From Scilla litardierei (Eukaryota > Streptophyta > Magnoliopsida > Asparagales > Asparagaceae): DNA of 64,000 nucleotides. The position numbers and the translations under genes are program-made. Below are positions 22,480 through 32,493 of the stretch, piece after piece. The DNA is taken from positions 79,484,422-79,548,421 of the forward strand of contig CM061140.1 in assembly GCA_030789695.1 (NCBI GenBank), written 5' to 3'. A model generated the notes under the pieces. The model was not told the DNA's origin, did not search any database, and was given only the letters and a program-made list of their open reading frames with translations. How positions within the stretch are numbered: position 1 is the stretch's first letter; every line of letters starts with the position of its first letter.

Positions 22480-23178
22480 GGCTGAGTTCTTTGGAACTTC
22501 TTGATGCTATTGAAAATCTTTAGAGTTTAATTAAACCACTCTCAAACTCTCTCATTTCCCTCTTAGAGCTCATTCTCTCCTTCATGCATTAAAGTCAAGC
22601 TCAAGGGAAATCATCCAAGTGCTTTCAAGCTAATCTTATCACTTGGTTATCATTTTCCATGCCTTGCATTCATCTATGAGTAAGCATCTCAAGGCAAAGG
22701 TAAGAGTATTTATTTTACTTTGTGTTTCTTTGAAACCCTAATTCTCTTTGTGGGAATTAGATACTCTCTGTGTGGGAGTACTCTCTTTGTGGTAGTTTGG
22801 TGTCCTAGTGTAGGGCTAACCCTATTCTTTGTGTGGAAGTTAGTAATTCTCTGTGTGGGAGTTAGACCGTTGTGTAGGGTTGGTTTGGTTCTTGTGTAGG
22901 ACAAAATCTTCTGTGTGAGGTATCTCTTTGTGGGATTTGTATTCACTTCTCTTTGTGGGAAATATAGTGAATATTGGTGTGGCTGGACGTACCCAAGTTT
23001 GGGGAACCAGGGCAATATCTTGTGTTTGCGTTTGGATTAATTGTGTTGTTTAATTTTTCTTGCATTTATTATTCCGCACTTGCAAGTTAAATTTTAATTG
23101 CACAATTTATTGCCATTACTTTATTCACCCCCCTCTAGAGTGTTTGTTGTTAGTATTGCAAGTTAGACGGTCCTTACA
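22475..23178 (+). repeat. Solo copia LTR, right part (R-U5)
   Basis: Continues the LTR that starts at 5587 after the TA tract. It begins GAGAGGGCTGAGTTC, has CTTTGTGGGAATTAG-type repeats (22745-22960), and ends with TATTCACCCCCCTCTAGAGT, then GGTCCTTACA. The ACCCCCCTCTAG block is common at the 3' ends of plant copia LTRs. The satellite resumes immediately after. Confidence 0.65.
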
Positions 23179-25150
23179 AATCCTACCGTGTCGTCAACCG
23201 TAAGACGAAGGGGCCACCCCTCGCAACTAACAGACCCTAACGTGTCTTCAACCGTACGACGAAGGGGCCACCCACTTGCAATTAAACGACCCTATTGTGT
23301 CATCAGTGGTAAGACGTTGGGGCCACCCCCTCGCAACTAAACGACCCTATCGTGTCGTCAGCCGTAAGACGAATGGGCCACACCCTCGCAACTGAACGAC
23401 CCTATCATATCATTCAGCCGTAAGACGAAGGGGTACCCCTTGCAACTGAATGACCCAATTGTGTCGTCAGCTGTAAGATGATGGGGATGTCCCCTCGCAC
23501 CTAAACGACCCTACCATCTCATCAGCTGTAAGATGAAGGGGCTGCCCCCTCGAAACTGAACGACCCTATCGTGTCGTCGGCCGTAAGACGAAGGGGCCGC
23601 CCCCTTGCAACTGAACGACCCTATGGTTTTGTTCTGCCGTAAGACGAAGGGGCCACACCCTCCAACTGACGACCCTATTGTGTCGTCAACTGTAAGATGA
23701 TGGGGACACCCCCTCGAAACTGAACGACTCTATCGTATCATTCAGCCGTAAGACGATGTGACCGCCCCCTCACAACTAAATGACCCACTCATATCATTCA
23801 GCCATAAGACGACGGGGCCGCCCCCTCGCAACCGAATGACCATACCATGTCTTCAGCATTAAGACGAAGGGGCCTCCCCCTTGTAACTGAATGACCCGAC
23901 CGTGTCGTTCAGCCGTAAGGCGAAGGGGCCACCCCCTTGCAATTGAACGATCCTACCGTGTCGTCGGCTGTAAGACAATGTGGCTATTCCCTCGCAACTA
24001 AACGACCCTACCCTATCGTCAGCCATAAGACGAAGGGGCCACCCCTCGCAACTGAACGACCCTACCGTGTCGTCACCCATAAGACGAAGGGGCCACCACT
24101 CGCAACTAAACGACCCTACCGTGTGGTCAGCCATAATACGAAGGGGCCACCCCTTGCAATTAAACGACCCTATAATGTCGTCAGCTGTAAGATGATGGGG
24201 CCACCCACTCGCTACTGAACGACCCTATCATGTCGTCAGCTGTAAGACGAAGGGGCCACCCCCTAGCAAATCAATGACCCTATTGTGTCGTCAGCTGTAA
24301 GACGATGGGGCCGCCCCCTCGCAATTGAATGAACCTACCGTGTTGTCAGCCGTAAGACGAATGGACCACCTCTTGCAACTGAACGACCCCGTCGTGTCGT
24401 CAGCCGTAAGAGAAAGGGGTCACCACCTCGCAACTGAACAACCCTATGGTGTCGTCAGCTGTAATACGATGGGACCACCCCCTCGCAACTAAACGACCCT
24501 ATCGTGTCATCAACCATAAGACGAAGGGGCCACCCCCTCGCAACTAAATGACAATATCGTGTTGTCAGCCATAAGAGAAGGGGCCACCCCCTCCCAACTG
24601 AACGACTCTACCGTATCGTTCAGCCGTAAGACGAAGGGGCCACCACTCGCAACTGAACGACCCTATTGTGTCATCAGCGGTAAGACGATGGGGTCGCCCC
24701 CTCGCAACTGAACGACCCTACTGTGTCGTCAGCCGTAAGAATAAGGAGTCACCCGTCGCAACCGAACGACCTATCATGTCGTCAGCCATAAGACGAAGGG
24801 GCCACCCCCTCGCAACTGAACGACACTATTGTGTCGTCAACTGTAAGACGATGGGGCCACCCCCTTGCAACTGAACGACCCTATCGTATCATTCAGTCGT
24901 GAGACCGCCCCTTCACAACGAAACGATCCTCTCATATCGTTCAGTTGTAAGACAATGGGACCGCCCTAGCAACCGAACGACCCTATCGTATCATCAGCCG
25001 TAAGATGATGGGGCCACATGCTTGCAACCGAATGACCATGTCGTATCGTCAACCGTAAGACGAAGGGGCTACCACCCTCGCAACTGAACGACCCTGTCAT
25101 GTTGTCAGCCGTAAGGCGATCGAATTACCCCCTTCGTAACTGAACGAGGT
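23179..25150 (+). repeat. Satellite array, right part (~36 units of 55 bp)
   Basis: Direct tandem units of ~54-56 bp with consensus blocks CAACTGAACGACCCTATCGT, GTCGTCAGCCGTAAGACGA and GGGGCCACCCCCTCG. Units differ by scattered substitutions and some have CATTCAG for GTCAG. Open frames repeat the same peptide and are not genes. In Tat elements tandem repeats before the 3' LTR are a known source of satellites. Confidence 0.95.
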
Positions 25151-25289
25151 GGTCTAGCATGGATATGATTCAACGACTCAACCCATGTTATCTTGAGCAA
25201 GGGCTTGACCCGTTGAAAGGAGCCAACAGGCAATACGACCACCCATACGAATAATGACTAACAAATAGATATAAGTTGACTTTTCTGAC

Positions 25290-27639
25290 ATTATCTTACA
25301 TTACAAAATTGTCATCGTTTATACGACAAATGCCCCCTATGCATTTGAAAATTTTGGTGGGGGTAAGAAGATCATTAAGATCCTTCAGCGAATCAAGATG
25401 CCCTTGGTCTCCTTCAAGCATAACAATATGCTCTTGGTCCCCCAGAGCACCAACATCTGCATCTTCACCTGTTGTGGTGACAATTTCGCCAACAGGAACG
25501 GCCTCCTCCATGCCTTGACTTAAATCATTTCCTTCGATGATCGAGAAAAGCACAGGGATCTGGTCAATCTCATCAACGATATCAGGGAATCAATCCTTCA
25601 CTTTCGACCGACATCGCTTATACCACTGTGTATACAATTCGTCAAAGTCGGGCAATGTATCCTTATATTCTTGGATCGCCTTCTTCGCGATGGCCTCTGT
25701 GCCAACTCCCCGAAAGCTGTCAGCAAGTCAGGCATGGAGCTCATTCTCTCTGACTTCCCTCATGGCCTTCTCCTCCAGTAGCATCTTTTTCGTTCGCTCC
25801 CCCGAGGCAATTTGGGCAGCTGCCCTCTTACGAGACTCACTTAACTCGTGCTCAAGTTCGAGCACTCTATCTAGCTCCGTCTAAGATTTCTCGACAGCTA
25901 GCTTGACGACCCCTAATGTGACTTCGTGGTTGGCCACCACCGATGCACGTCGGTGCAACGGAGCATTGGCCACAAAAGCCTACATACAAGTCATAGCTGT
26001 CAACATCCATGTATACTTCATCCATAATGAAGAATAGCGAAATATTTACATGAATGTTCGCGTGGATGGCAATTGAAGTGAGCCTCTCATAATCAACCCT
26101 CTCCAGGACGGCCATATCCCATGGAAGGGTCACATTTTCGGCGATCCTAGAGGCGGTCATGCAATCCAAAAGAGCAGAATCGTCTCTCTTGATCGGAAAT
26201 TCCGTCTGAAGGAGCTCCTCCACATGACAATCAAATGGAGCTTGAGACGATCGGCTTTCCAGCAAAAGCGATCTAAATTCTTCGGGAATATCCTCAGCCA
26301 GAGGTACTCGAGGAAACATGCCCCCAGGCCAGGAATCCTGATGCAAAATGGGGCTCCAAAAGAGGCGGGGCTCCCCATAATCTCCTTCTAAAGGAGTTCC
26401 CTTTTCCTGCCCATGGAGATGAGCCTCGCACGCAATTGACTCGCATCCAAAGGCACAGGCCGACCCACGACATCATTCAACCCAGACGGCTCTGAGTCAC
26501 TAAGGCGAAGTTGTCGCCTCCTTTTCTTCCCCTCAACTGCAACCACCTCAAATTCAATGGGGGGGCTTTTTATTCTTCTTCCGCTGGTGACAAGCCAACT
26601 GAAGAGCCCCATGAGTGACAATGGGCAAATCCTCTGAGGTTCATGTCGCTCCTTTCTTCAGAAGGGGCACTTGAGGAGATAACATGCTCTCCTCAGATTC
26701 TCTGATGGAAGCCTTGACCCCTCCCTCAATGCAGGGTCCACCTGGTACTCCAGACCAACCATGCTTGCAAAGAAAAAACAAAATTCAACAAGACGAAGAT
26801 CGAAGGGTTGGTGGGCAGAGTTGGATCAACATTTCGTCCATACAGTCCGGTGTAGCACCGAGTTCAGACCACAACCACTTCGTTTTTCTTATCCTCTCTG
26901 GCAAATTCAACAATGCGTCGGCGGCTTCCTTCTCTGCTTTGGATAAAGGCTTGTTCTCGGTCGGACCCAAATCAGGCACATCCCATTCGGTGCAGAAGCT
27001 CGACTCGCCTTGAAAGACCACAAATATGAATTCGTCTTTCCAATTTGAATTCGAGGTAGAGAGATCGTCAAATAGTTTCCTGCTTCTGCGGGCTGTTATC
27101 ATATATCAACCCATATTCTTGAGGGGAGGAATCGAGAAGAAGTAATTGAACAACAACATTGTCGGTTCAACCTTCTTCATCACGCACAACGCGATGAAAC
27201 CGACCAATACCCCTATGGCATTCGGCATCAGCTGGCAAAGGGAAAGGTTCAATGTACTCAGTAAGTAGAGAATGAAAGGATGCATGGAGAATCGAAGCCC
27301 TCGATGGAAGGCTTTGACATAAACCACAACCTCTCGATCCCCGGGACGATGAACCCTTTCATCCCTCTCTGGCAACTGGATCTGGTAGTCGAGCTTGATA
27401 TATTTTTCCTGGAATTCGGGGATTTGATCGGCTCCCACTTTGGACATTTGGTTGGTGATCAGGCTAGGCACCACAGCTTCCTCCTTATTCTTCGGCGCGA
27501 CAAAAGCCGAGCCCCTCTCAGAGGCATGGACAAATGACGAAGCCAATTTTAAAAGGAGAAAATCTAAGTTATGAACGATGAAGATGACGACTTCAACTTT
27601 TTCCTCTGGAACCATCTTATTTAGACAAGACGACCTCAA
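25290..27639 (-). pseudogene. Antisense extra ORF of the Tat-like element (Transposase_28-like), broken
   Basis: Minus-strand gene starting close to the 3' LTR. The first part (27639-27106) contains REVVVYVKAFHRGLRFSMHP, LYLLSTLNLSLCQLMPNAIG and VLVGFIALCVMKKVEPT, the 'putative gypsy type transposon' domain (Transposase_28-like). It is homologous to the proteins at 40358-42357 and 52061-54292. A stop at 27106 breaks it; the next frame (27102-26785) continues. Later pieces hold a basic KKRRRQLR stretch (~26530) and Glu-rich, helix-forming segments to ~25290. Extra ORFs of this kind, antisense between pol and the 3' LTR, are known for Tat-lineage gypsy elements; their function is not established. 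Confidence 0.6.
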
Positions 27640-27821
27640 CGTGTTGACACACGTGTCGGAGATATGAACCTCTTAGTATCTTGGATTTTGAATCGGCGCT
27701 TCATCTAAATCAGTAAAGCGGGCGCTTGGCACCTAAAACTCGAGCATTAGTTCCTCGACTGACGTGCCCCATTAATGAGATGTAATGTCACTTGAACCCA
27801 ACAGGCGAACTTTCTGAGCTC

Positions 27822-27837
27822 GAGTGACGGGGGCCAT
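27822..27837 (+). other. Polypurine tract of the Tat-like element
   Basis: GAGTGACGGGGGCCAT directly precedes the 3' LTR (TGTTGCG). The minus-strand relative at 39856 has CCAGGGGCAAT in the same place. Confidence 0.65.
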
Positions 27838-28555
27838 TGTTGCGTCATTGGGCCGGCACTTGAGGGGGCTCGTCCAGTGAGCGATCAAAGCCCACGAAGG
27901 AACTCTAAAGCAAACTCAGTCAAAGCACACATACCATTCGACCGTTGCACTCTCGCGTAACGTGCAAGGGATCGGAGGAAGCTCAGAAATAATGGGGACG
28001 TGGGCGATGGTAACTCCTATTAAGGGGGAAGATCATAGCGCCATAATTGGTGACCGTTATCTTCCCAACGTTACTGAAGAGTCGGAGGAGGTCCATAAAT
28101 ATACGTGAGAGGAACAAAACAGGGAGGTACGAGATTCGATACTCTGACATTATATACTCCATCTAATATTTCTTCCTCTAAAGTGCTTACAACACCTGAC
28201 TCGAGATGAGCCTCCGTGGTTCGATCTCAGCAGCTTCAAGCTCCCTCCTTTAAATCACATACTAACTTAAGCATCAGAGGGGATCTGGGTCGGGACCCAG
28301 ATCCGACCCCCCTGACGTTTCATTGTGATATAGGAAGATCATGGAATGCCTCAACGAGAAGGTCACATCTCTATCGACGATAGTTCAAGACTCGATCTAC
28401 TTGGTGGGTCGAACGACTACCACATATCAAATCTGCCTATCAATGACACCGGTTCTACTAATCAAGGTCATACACAACCAGCTGACGAGGTTCCACCTCA
28501 TCAAGAGAGGTCCACGTCAACCCACACACCGTTAACGCCATTTTTGGCCTTAACA
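27838..28555 (+). repeat. 3' LTR of the Tat-like element
   Basis: Aligns with 3753-4471 over full length with many differences. Ends TTTGGCCTTAACA, followed by ATACT, the right target copy. Confidence 0.85.
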
Positions 28556-28560
28556 ATACT

Positions 28561-29261
28561 CAAAACCCATTGCTCGGTTTCTCAAAACCAGCAATCATTA
28601 TGACGCTCAAGTCCCCAAGCATCATATTGGTTGCTCGGGTTCTGAGAACTCGAGCAACAATTTTGAATATTATTTTGAGAACTCAAGCAACGACGGTGTC
28701 ACAGAGGATGTGGGAGTTTGTGGTGGAAAGGAGGCAGCATAAGGCCGTAGTGGGAGGATACCGCGTCTGATGCGTCATCAGATAGAGGAGGAGGAAAGAT
28801 GTAGTGTTGAAAAGAGAGAAAATGGTAAAATTGAAATTTTATTCAGAATTTTACTTAAATGAAAGAATTTGTATTAAGATAACGGCAACCCTATAAATAA
28901 AAGGATTTAATGTAGAAAAGGTGGCACCTGATCTAATAGATCAGGTATCAAGACACAAGAAAGTGAAAAGTACAAGCTGCACATGGGCTTGTACTCGCTG
29001 TAGGGACCACTTTTTTGTGTCTTGCCACCTGATCTACATGAATCCCTAAATAAAATGTAGCATCTTCAGCAAAATTTATAATGTGACTAGCATCACTCGC
29101 AACAAACAATGATTTTGGGCTTTTTTTGAACACCTCCTTTTTTTACATCCACAAAAAAACCGATACAGAAAATTAATGTATACGCGCCACCATGTTGACC
29201 ACAGGGATTAGATGATAATAGACCATTATTCTTGGATCTGGCAAGCAGCCCTTACTTTTTG
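28561..29261. other. Intergenic stretch with an imperfect hairpin
   Basis: No gene is supported. The notable feature is a hairpin, 28938-28965 pairing with 29008-29035 (25 of 28 positions), enclosing an inner stem AGTACAAGC/GCTTGTACT. An extra copy of CACCTGATCT at 28925-28934 could pair alternatively with 28938-28947. The hairpin resembles a small fold-back element or a small-RNA precursor shape. Confidence 0.6.
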
Positions 29262-29266
29262 TTTTC

Positions 29267-29414
29267 TGTTGTGAACGGGTATTTACTGGGTTGGATGAGT
29301 TATTGGGCCATCCTAAGTGTTTGTGCCCATATCTGTATAAGCCCACTTGTATTCTCCCCTTTTGGCTATAAATATAGACCTGAGGGCTCTCCCCTCAGCA
29401 GTTGATTCATAACA
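29267..29414 (+). repeat. 5' LTR of Copia C (148 bp)
   Basis: Starts TGTTGTGAACGGGTA, TATA box CTATAAATATAGACC (~29369-29383), ends GATTCATAACA. Confidence 0.95.
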
Positions 29415-29431
29415 CGTTATCAGCACGAGCC
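29415..29431 (+). other. Primer-site region of Copia C
   Basis: CGTTATCAGCACGAGCC follows the LTR. Its TATCAGCACGAGCC part resembles the usual copia site TGGTATCAGAGC (initiator Met tRNA) but is not identical. The same sequence type follows the LTRs of Copia A and B, so it is a lineage feature. Confidence 0.5.
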
Positions 29432-29754
29432 TCTAAATTTTCTTTTCCACAAAATTTTTTCCGTTCGTTGCGAAGGCGAAGGCGGGAGATCCATGAGCGC
29501 GGTGCAAGGCTTCCTCAATCGAGCGTCGTCATCCGCGTAGGGCTTCGAGCAAACGTCGCTATATCCGGAGGACGGATATAGAGGTAAAAACTCTAAAAAC
29601 AATGTTTTTAATCATACGTATGATTGCCCCTCCCCTAGATCTCGCAAGATCGTCATGGGGATTCATCGTCGCCTTGAAAACGACGGATTTTTCATCCCAA
29701 AAATCAATTTTTTTTTAGGGTTTTGGATTTATTTTTGCCAAAACCCTAAATCAT

Positions 29755-30200
29755 CCCCGCCGGCGGCCTCGCCGCTGGCCCCCCTTGCTGCCATGCCGTC
29801 CCCCCACAGGGGGGCGGTAGCCGCCGCGCCTCCCTGCAGGAGGGGCGGCGGCGGCCCTCTCTGCCGCCGCCCTCCCCTGCGGGGGGGGGGGGGGCCGCCG
29901 CTCCCCCCTGCAGGGGGGGAGGGCGGCCCCCGCGAGGCCACGCCCCCCGCGAGGCCGCGCCCCCCGCGAGGCCGCCGCTCCCCCCTGCAGGGGGGGCGGC
30001 GGCCTCCCGAGGCCGCGCCCCCCCTGCAGGGGGCATCGGCCCCGCCGCTCTCCCCTGCAAGGGGGGGGGCGGCGGCCCCCGATGCCACGCCCCCCTGCAG
30101 GGGGGCGGCGGCCCCGCGGCTGCGCCCCCCTGCAGGGGGGCACCCCCCTGCCGCGCCCCCTGCAGGGGGCGACGGCGGCGGCGGCGCCCCCCTGCAAAAC
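29755..30200. repeat. GC-rich CTGCAG palindrome array in Copia C leader
   Basis: About ten palindromic cores of the form CCCCCTGCAGGGGG separated by GCGGCGGCC, GAGGCCGCG or similar. It starts ~340 nt after the 5' LTR. Several overlapping frames stay open on both strands because of the extreme GC content; none resembles a protein. Confidence 0.9.
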
Positions 30201-30228
30201 CCTAATAGAACAAAAAAAACACACAGAT

Positions 30229-30479
30229 CTGTGGGCCTGAAGCCCACAGCAGATCTGTGGGCTTCAGGCCCACAGCAGATCTGTGGGCTTCAGGCCCACA
30301 GATTTCAACAAAAAAAACACAGATCTGTGGGCCTGAAGCCCACAGCAGATCTGTGGGCTTCAGGCCCACAGATTTCCAAAAAAAAAAACAGATCTGTGGG
30401 CTTCAGGCCCACAGATTTCCAAAAAAAAAGGCCTATGGGCCTGAAGCCCATAGGTCGACTGCGGGCTTCAGGCCCGCAG
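30229..30479. repeat. Eight tandem hairpins with compensatory stems (Copia C leader)
   Basis: 21-nt units at 30229, 30255, 30281, 30325, 30351, 30394, 30433 and 30459. Six have stem CTGTGGGC/GCCCACAG, one CTATGGGC/GCCCATAG (30433), one CTGCGGGC/GCCCGCAG (30459), so each stem change is matched in its partner. The 5-nt loop is CTGAA in units 1, 4, 7 and TTCAG in units 2, 3, 5, 6, 8. Spacers are CAGAT or A-rich. Confidence 0.9.
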
Positions 30480-31405
30480 GCTGGTTTATCTGGAAAAAAA
30501 AATTTTGGGGGAGGCAAAGGGTTATAAACTCGCCTCAAAAGGCAACTTATTAGCCTAAAAATTAATTTAAAATGGGGATTCAAAGGCAAAATATTCGTGA
30601 AAAATCACGGTAAATTACGGGACAAATATCGGGCAGACAAGGGCGTTTTGGGGATCTTTTGGGGGGCTTTTGGGATGATGAGGGAACCTTTTTCCTCATA
30701 CAAAAGAAAATGTTAAATTTGGGCTCTTAATCAATTTAATTGATTAAACCCATTTACTTTACAACCTATGCATCGTAATTTCTTTTGCATGCTTTACATC
30801 TCTGGCAAAATTATGTGGATATTATATTTGCGTGGTTGTACATTTTATTTAAAAATTTAATAATTAGGAAGATCCTGCGACCGCTCTGCCGTTAGTTACC
30901 TAACCTAACGGTGTATGACGTTGCCCAGTGGTCCAATAATTATTAAGTGATTAAATATCGTTTTATCCTCATATGAATAAACTGCCTGTGATGTCTGTGG
31001 ATGAAAATGTTAATGAGCACAATATTCTTGCATGAATTGCTAAATGTGGTTTTTGGATCGGCCGTTTAGTCCCACAGTTTATTTCCCGCACTTTTCTTCT
31101 ATTTTTGAGAAAAATTGTAGTGAGGATTTTATGTAAATGTCAAAGAAAGAAGACCAACTTCCATGGAGACGGAGGCCTCGCTTGAAGACGAAGATATTAT
31201 ATGGGACCCACGGGGTTTCCAAAGTTGTATTTTCATTTTATTCAAGCTGCAAATTTGTATAATTTGGACTGTGGACTTTTTGGACTCTTTCTTATGGGAC
31301 TGGCCGATCCACACGTTTAGCTTTTCATTCAATATTGCTTCCGCATGAAAATGTTTCTTTTCTGATTAATTATTAATTCATGCATGTTTGTGCTCTGCTA
31401 GATAA

Positions 31406-32366
31406 ATGGCTAAAATTGCAAGCGTTGACTTTGAAGTGCTGGATGCATCAGGCAGAAACTATCTAAGCTGGCAGCTAGATGTTAAGTTTCACATGCGGGC
31501 CAAGTCCCTCATCACTGCTGTGACTGAAAAAGAAAATGTTAGCGATATAGAGAAGGCGCAAGCCATCATCTATATTCGCCGCCATGTGGATAAGACCTTA
31601 AAGGCCGAGTACCTTACGGTCGAAGATCCACTTGAGCTATGGACCGCCCTTGAGGACAGGTATAAACATCAGAGAGATGTTATACTCCCAAGGGCGAGAT
31701 ATGAGTGGGAGATCCTGAGACTGCAGGACTTTAAGTCCATTGCTGAGTACAACTCAGTACTTTTTAGCATCACCTCACGCCTGAAGTTGTGTGGTGAAAA
31801 AGTCTCAGAAGATCGCATGCTGGAAAAGACGTATACGTCTTTCCATGAAAAGGATGCGATACTTATGCAGCAATACCGTGAACGTAAGTTCACCAAGTAT
31901 TCAGAGCTGATGTCATGTCTTCTCATGGCCGAGCAAACAGATATCTTCTTCTCGCCACTCACAATATGCGCCCTCCCGGCACTGCCCCATACTAGAAGCT
32001 CACCATACCTCTTCCTTCAAAAAGAACAGGGATAATAAAAGAAAAGAAAGACCACAGAAAGGGGGACAACAGAAAAGAGCCAAGGGCCCACCACAGCAGC
32101 GCAAGAATGAAGGGAAGCGCAAGTTCACCTGGCGCAGGAATGATAACAAGAAAAACAATGCACCCCCACCCAAGAGGGACTAGGAAGACCAGTGCCACAG
32201 CTGTGGCATGACAGGCCACTGGTCTAGAGTGTGCAGGACCCCAGTGCATCTCCAGGAGCTTTACAAACAAAGCAAGAAAAAGAATGTTGAATCAAACCTG
32301 GTGGCTGCGAATAATACAGTCAAATTCACAGCAAAAGACTTCGAGTCAGATGATATGCTTGATTAG
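31406..32366 (+). pseudogene. gag: Copia C gag, one frameshift and one amber
   Basis: Starts at the ATG at 31406 (MAKIASVDFEVLDASGRNYL), directly after the predicted acceptor. The gag polypeptide region is intact (LTVEDPLELWTALEDRY, SRLKLCGEKVSEDRMLEKTY, LMQQYRERKF). After LLMAEQ (~31938) a one-base loss shifts the frame, and that frame ends at 32035. The original frame continues downstream with a basic region and an intact CCHC knuckle (CHSCGMTGHWSRVC, ~32190-32234). In that frame a TAG at 32181-32183 replaces the Trp codon present in Copia B. The last codons are near 32366. Without repair by readthrough, Gag would lack its nucleocapsid part. Confidence 0.85.
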
Positions 32367-32493
32367 CCTGTTATCATTTATCTTAGCATTTTATTGTATG
32401 AACATTCTATTTTATGAGAGCTTTTATGTATCTTCAATTCTGTTGAATAAAACTTAGCCTTTCTGAATGCAAATGTTTACTCATCTTTTTTAG

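Larger units (their letters stand above)
29584..31401 (+). other. Predicted leader intron of Copia C (1818 nt)
   Basis: Donor GGATATAGAG|GTAAAAACTC at 29583/29584 and acceptor TGCTCTGCTAG ending at 31401, four bases before the gag ATG at 31406. The same pair is found in Copia B. The interval carries the GC palindrome array and the eight-hairpin array. No frame within it looks coding. Confidence 0.45.

Noticed and set aside
23937..24874. Open frames in the 55-bp satellite
   Set aside because: They repeat a unit-length peptide because the period keeps them open by chance for a few units.
29655..30553. Long open frames through the Copia C leader
   Set aside because: They run through CTGCAG palindromes and the hairpin array in several frames on both strands. 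The peptide content is repeat-driven.
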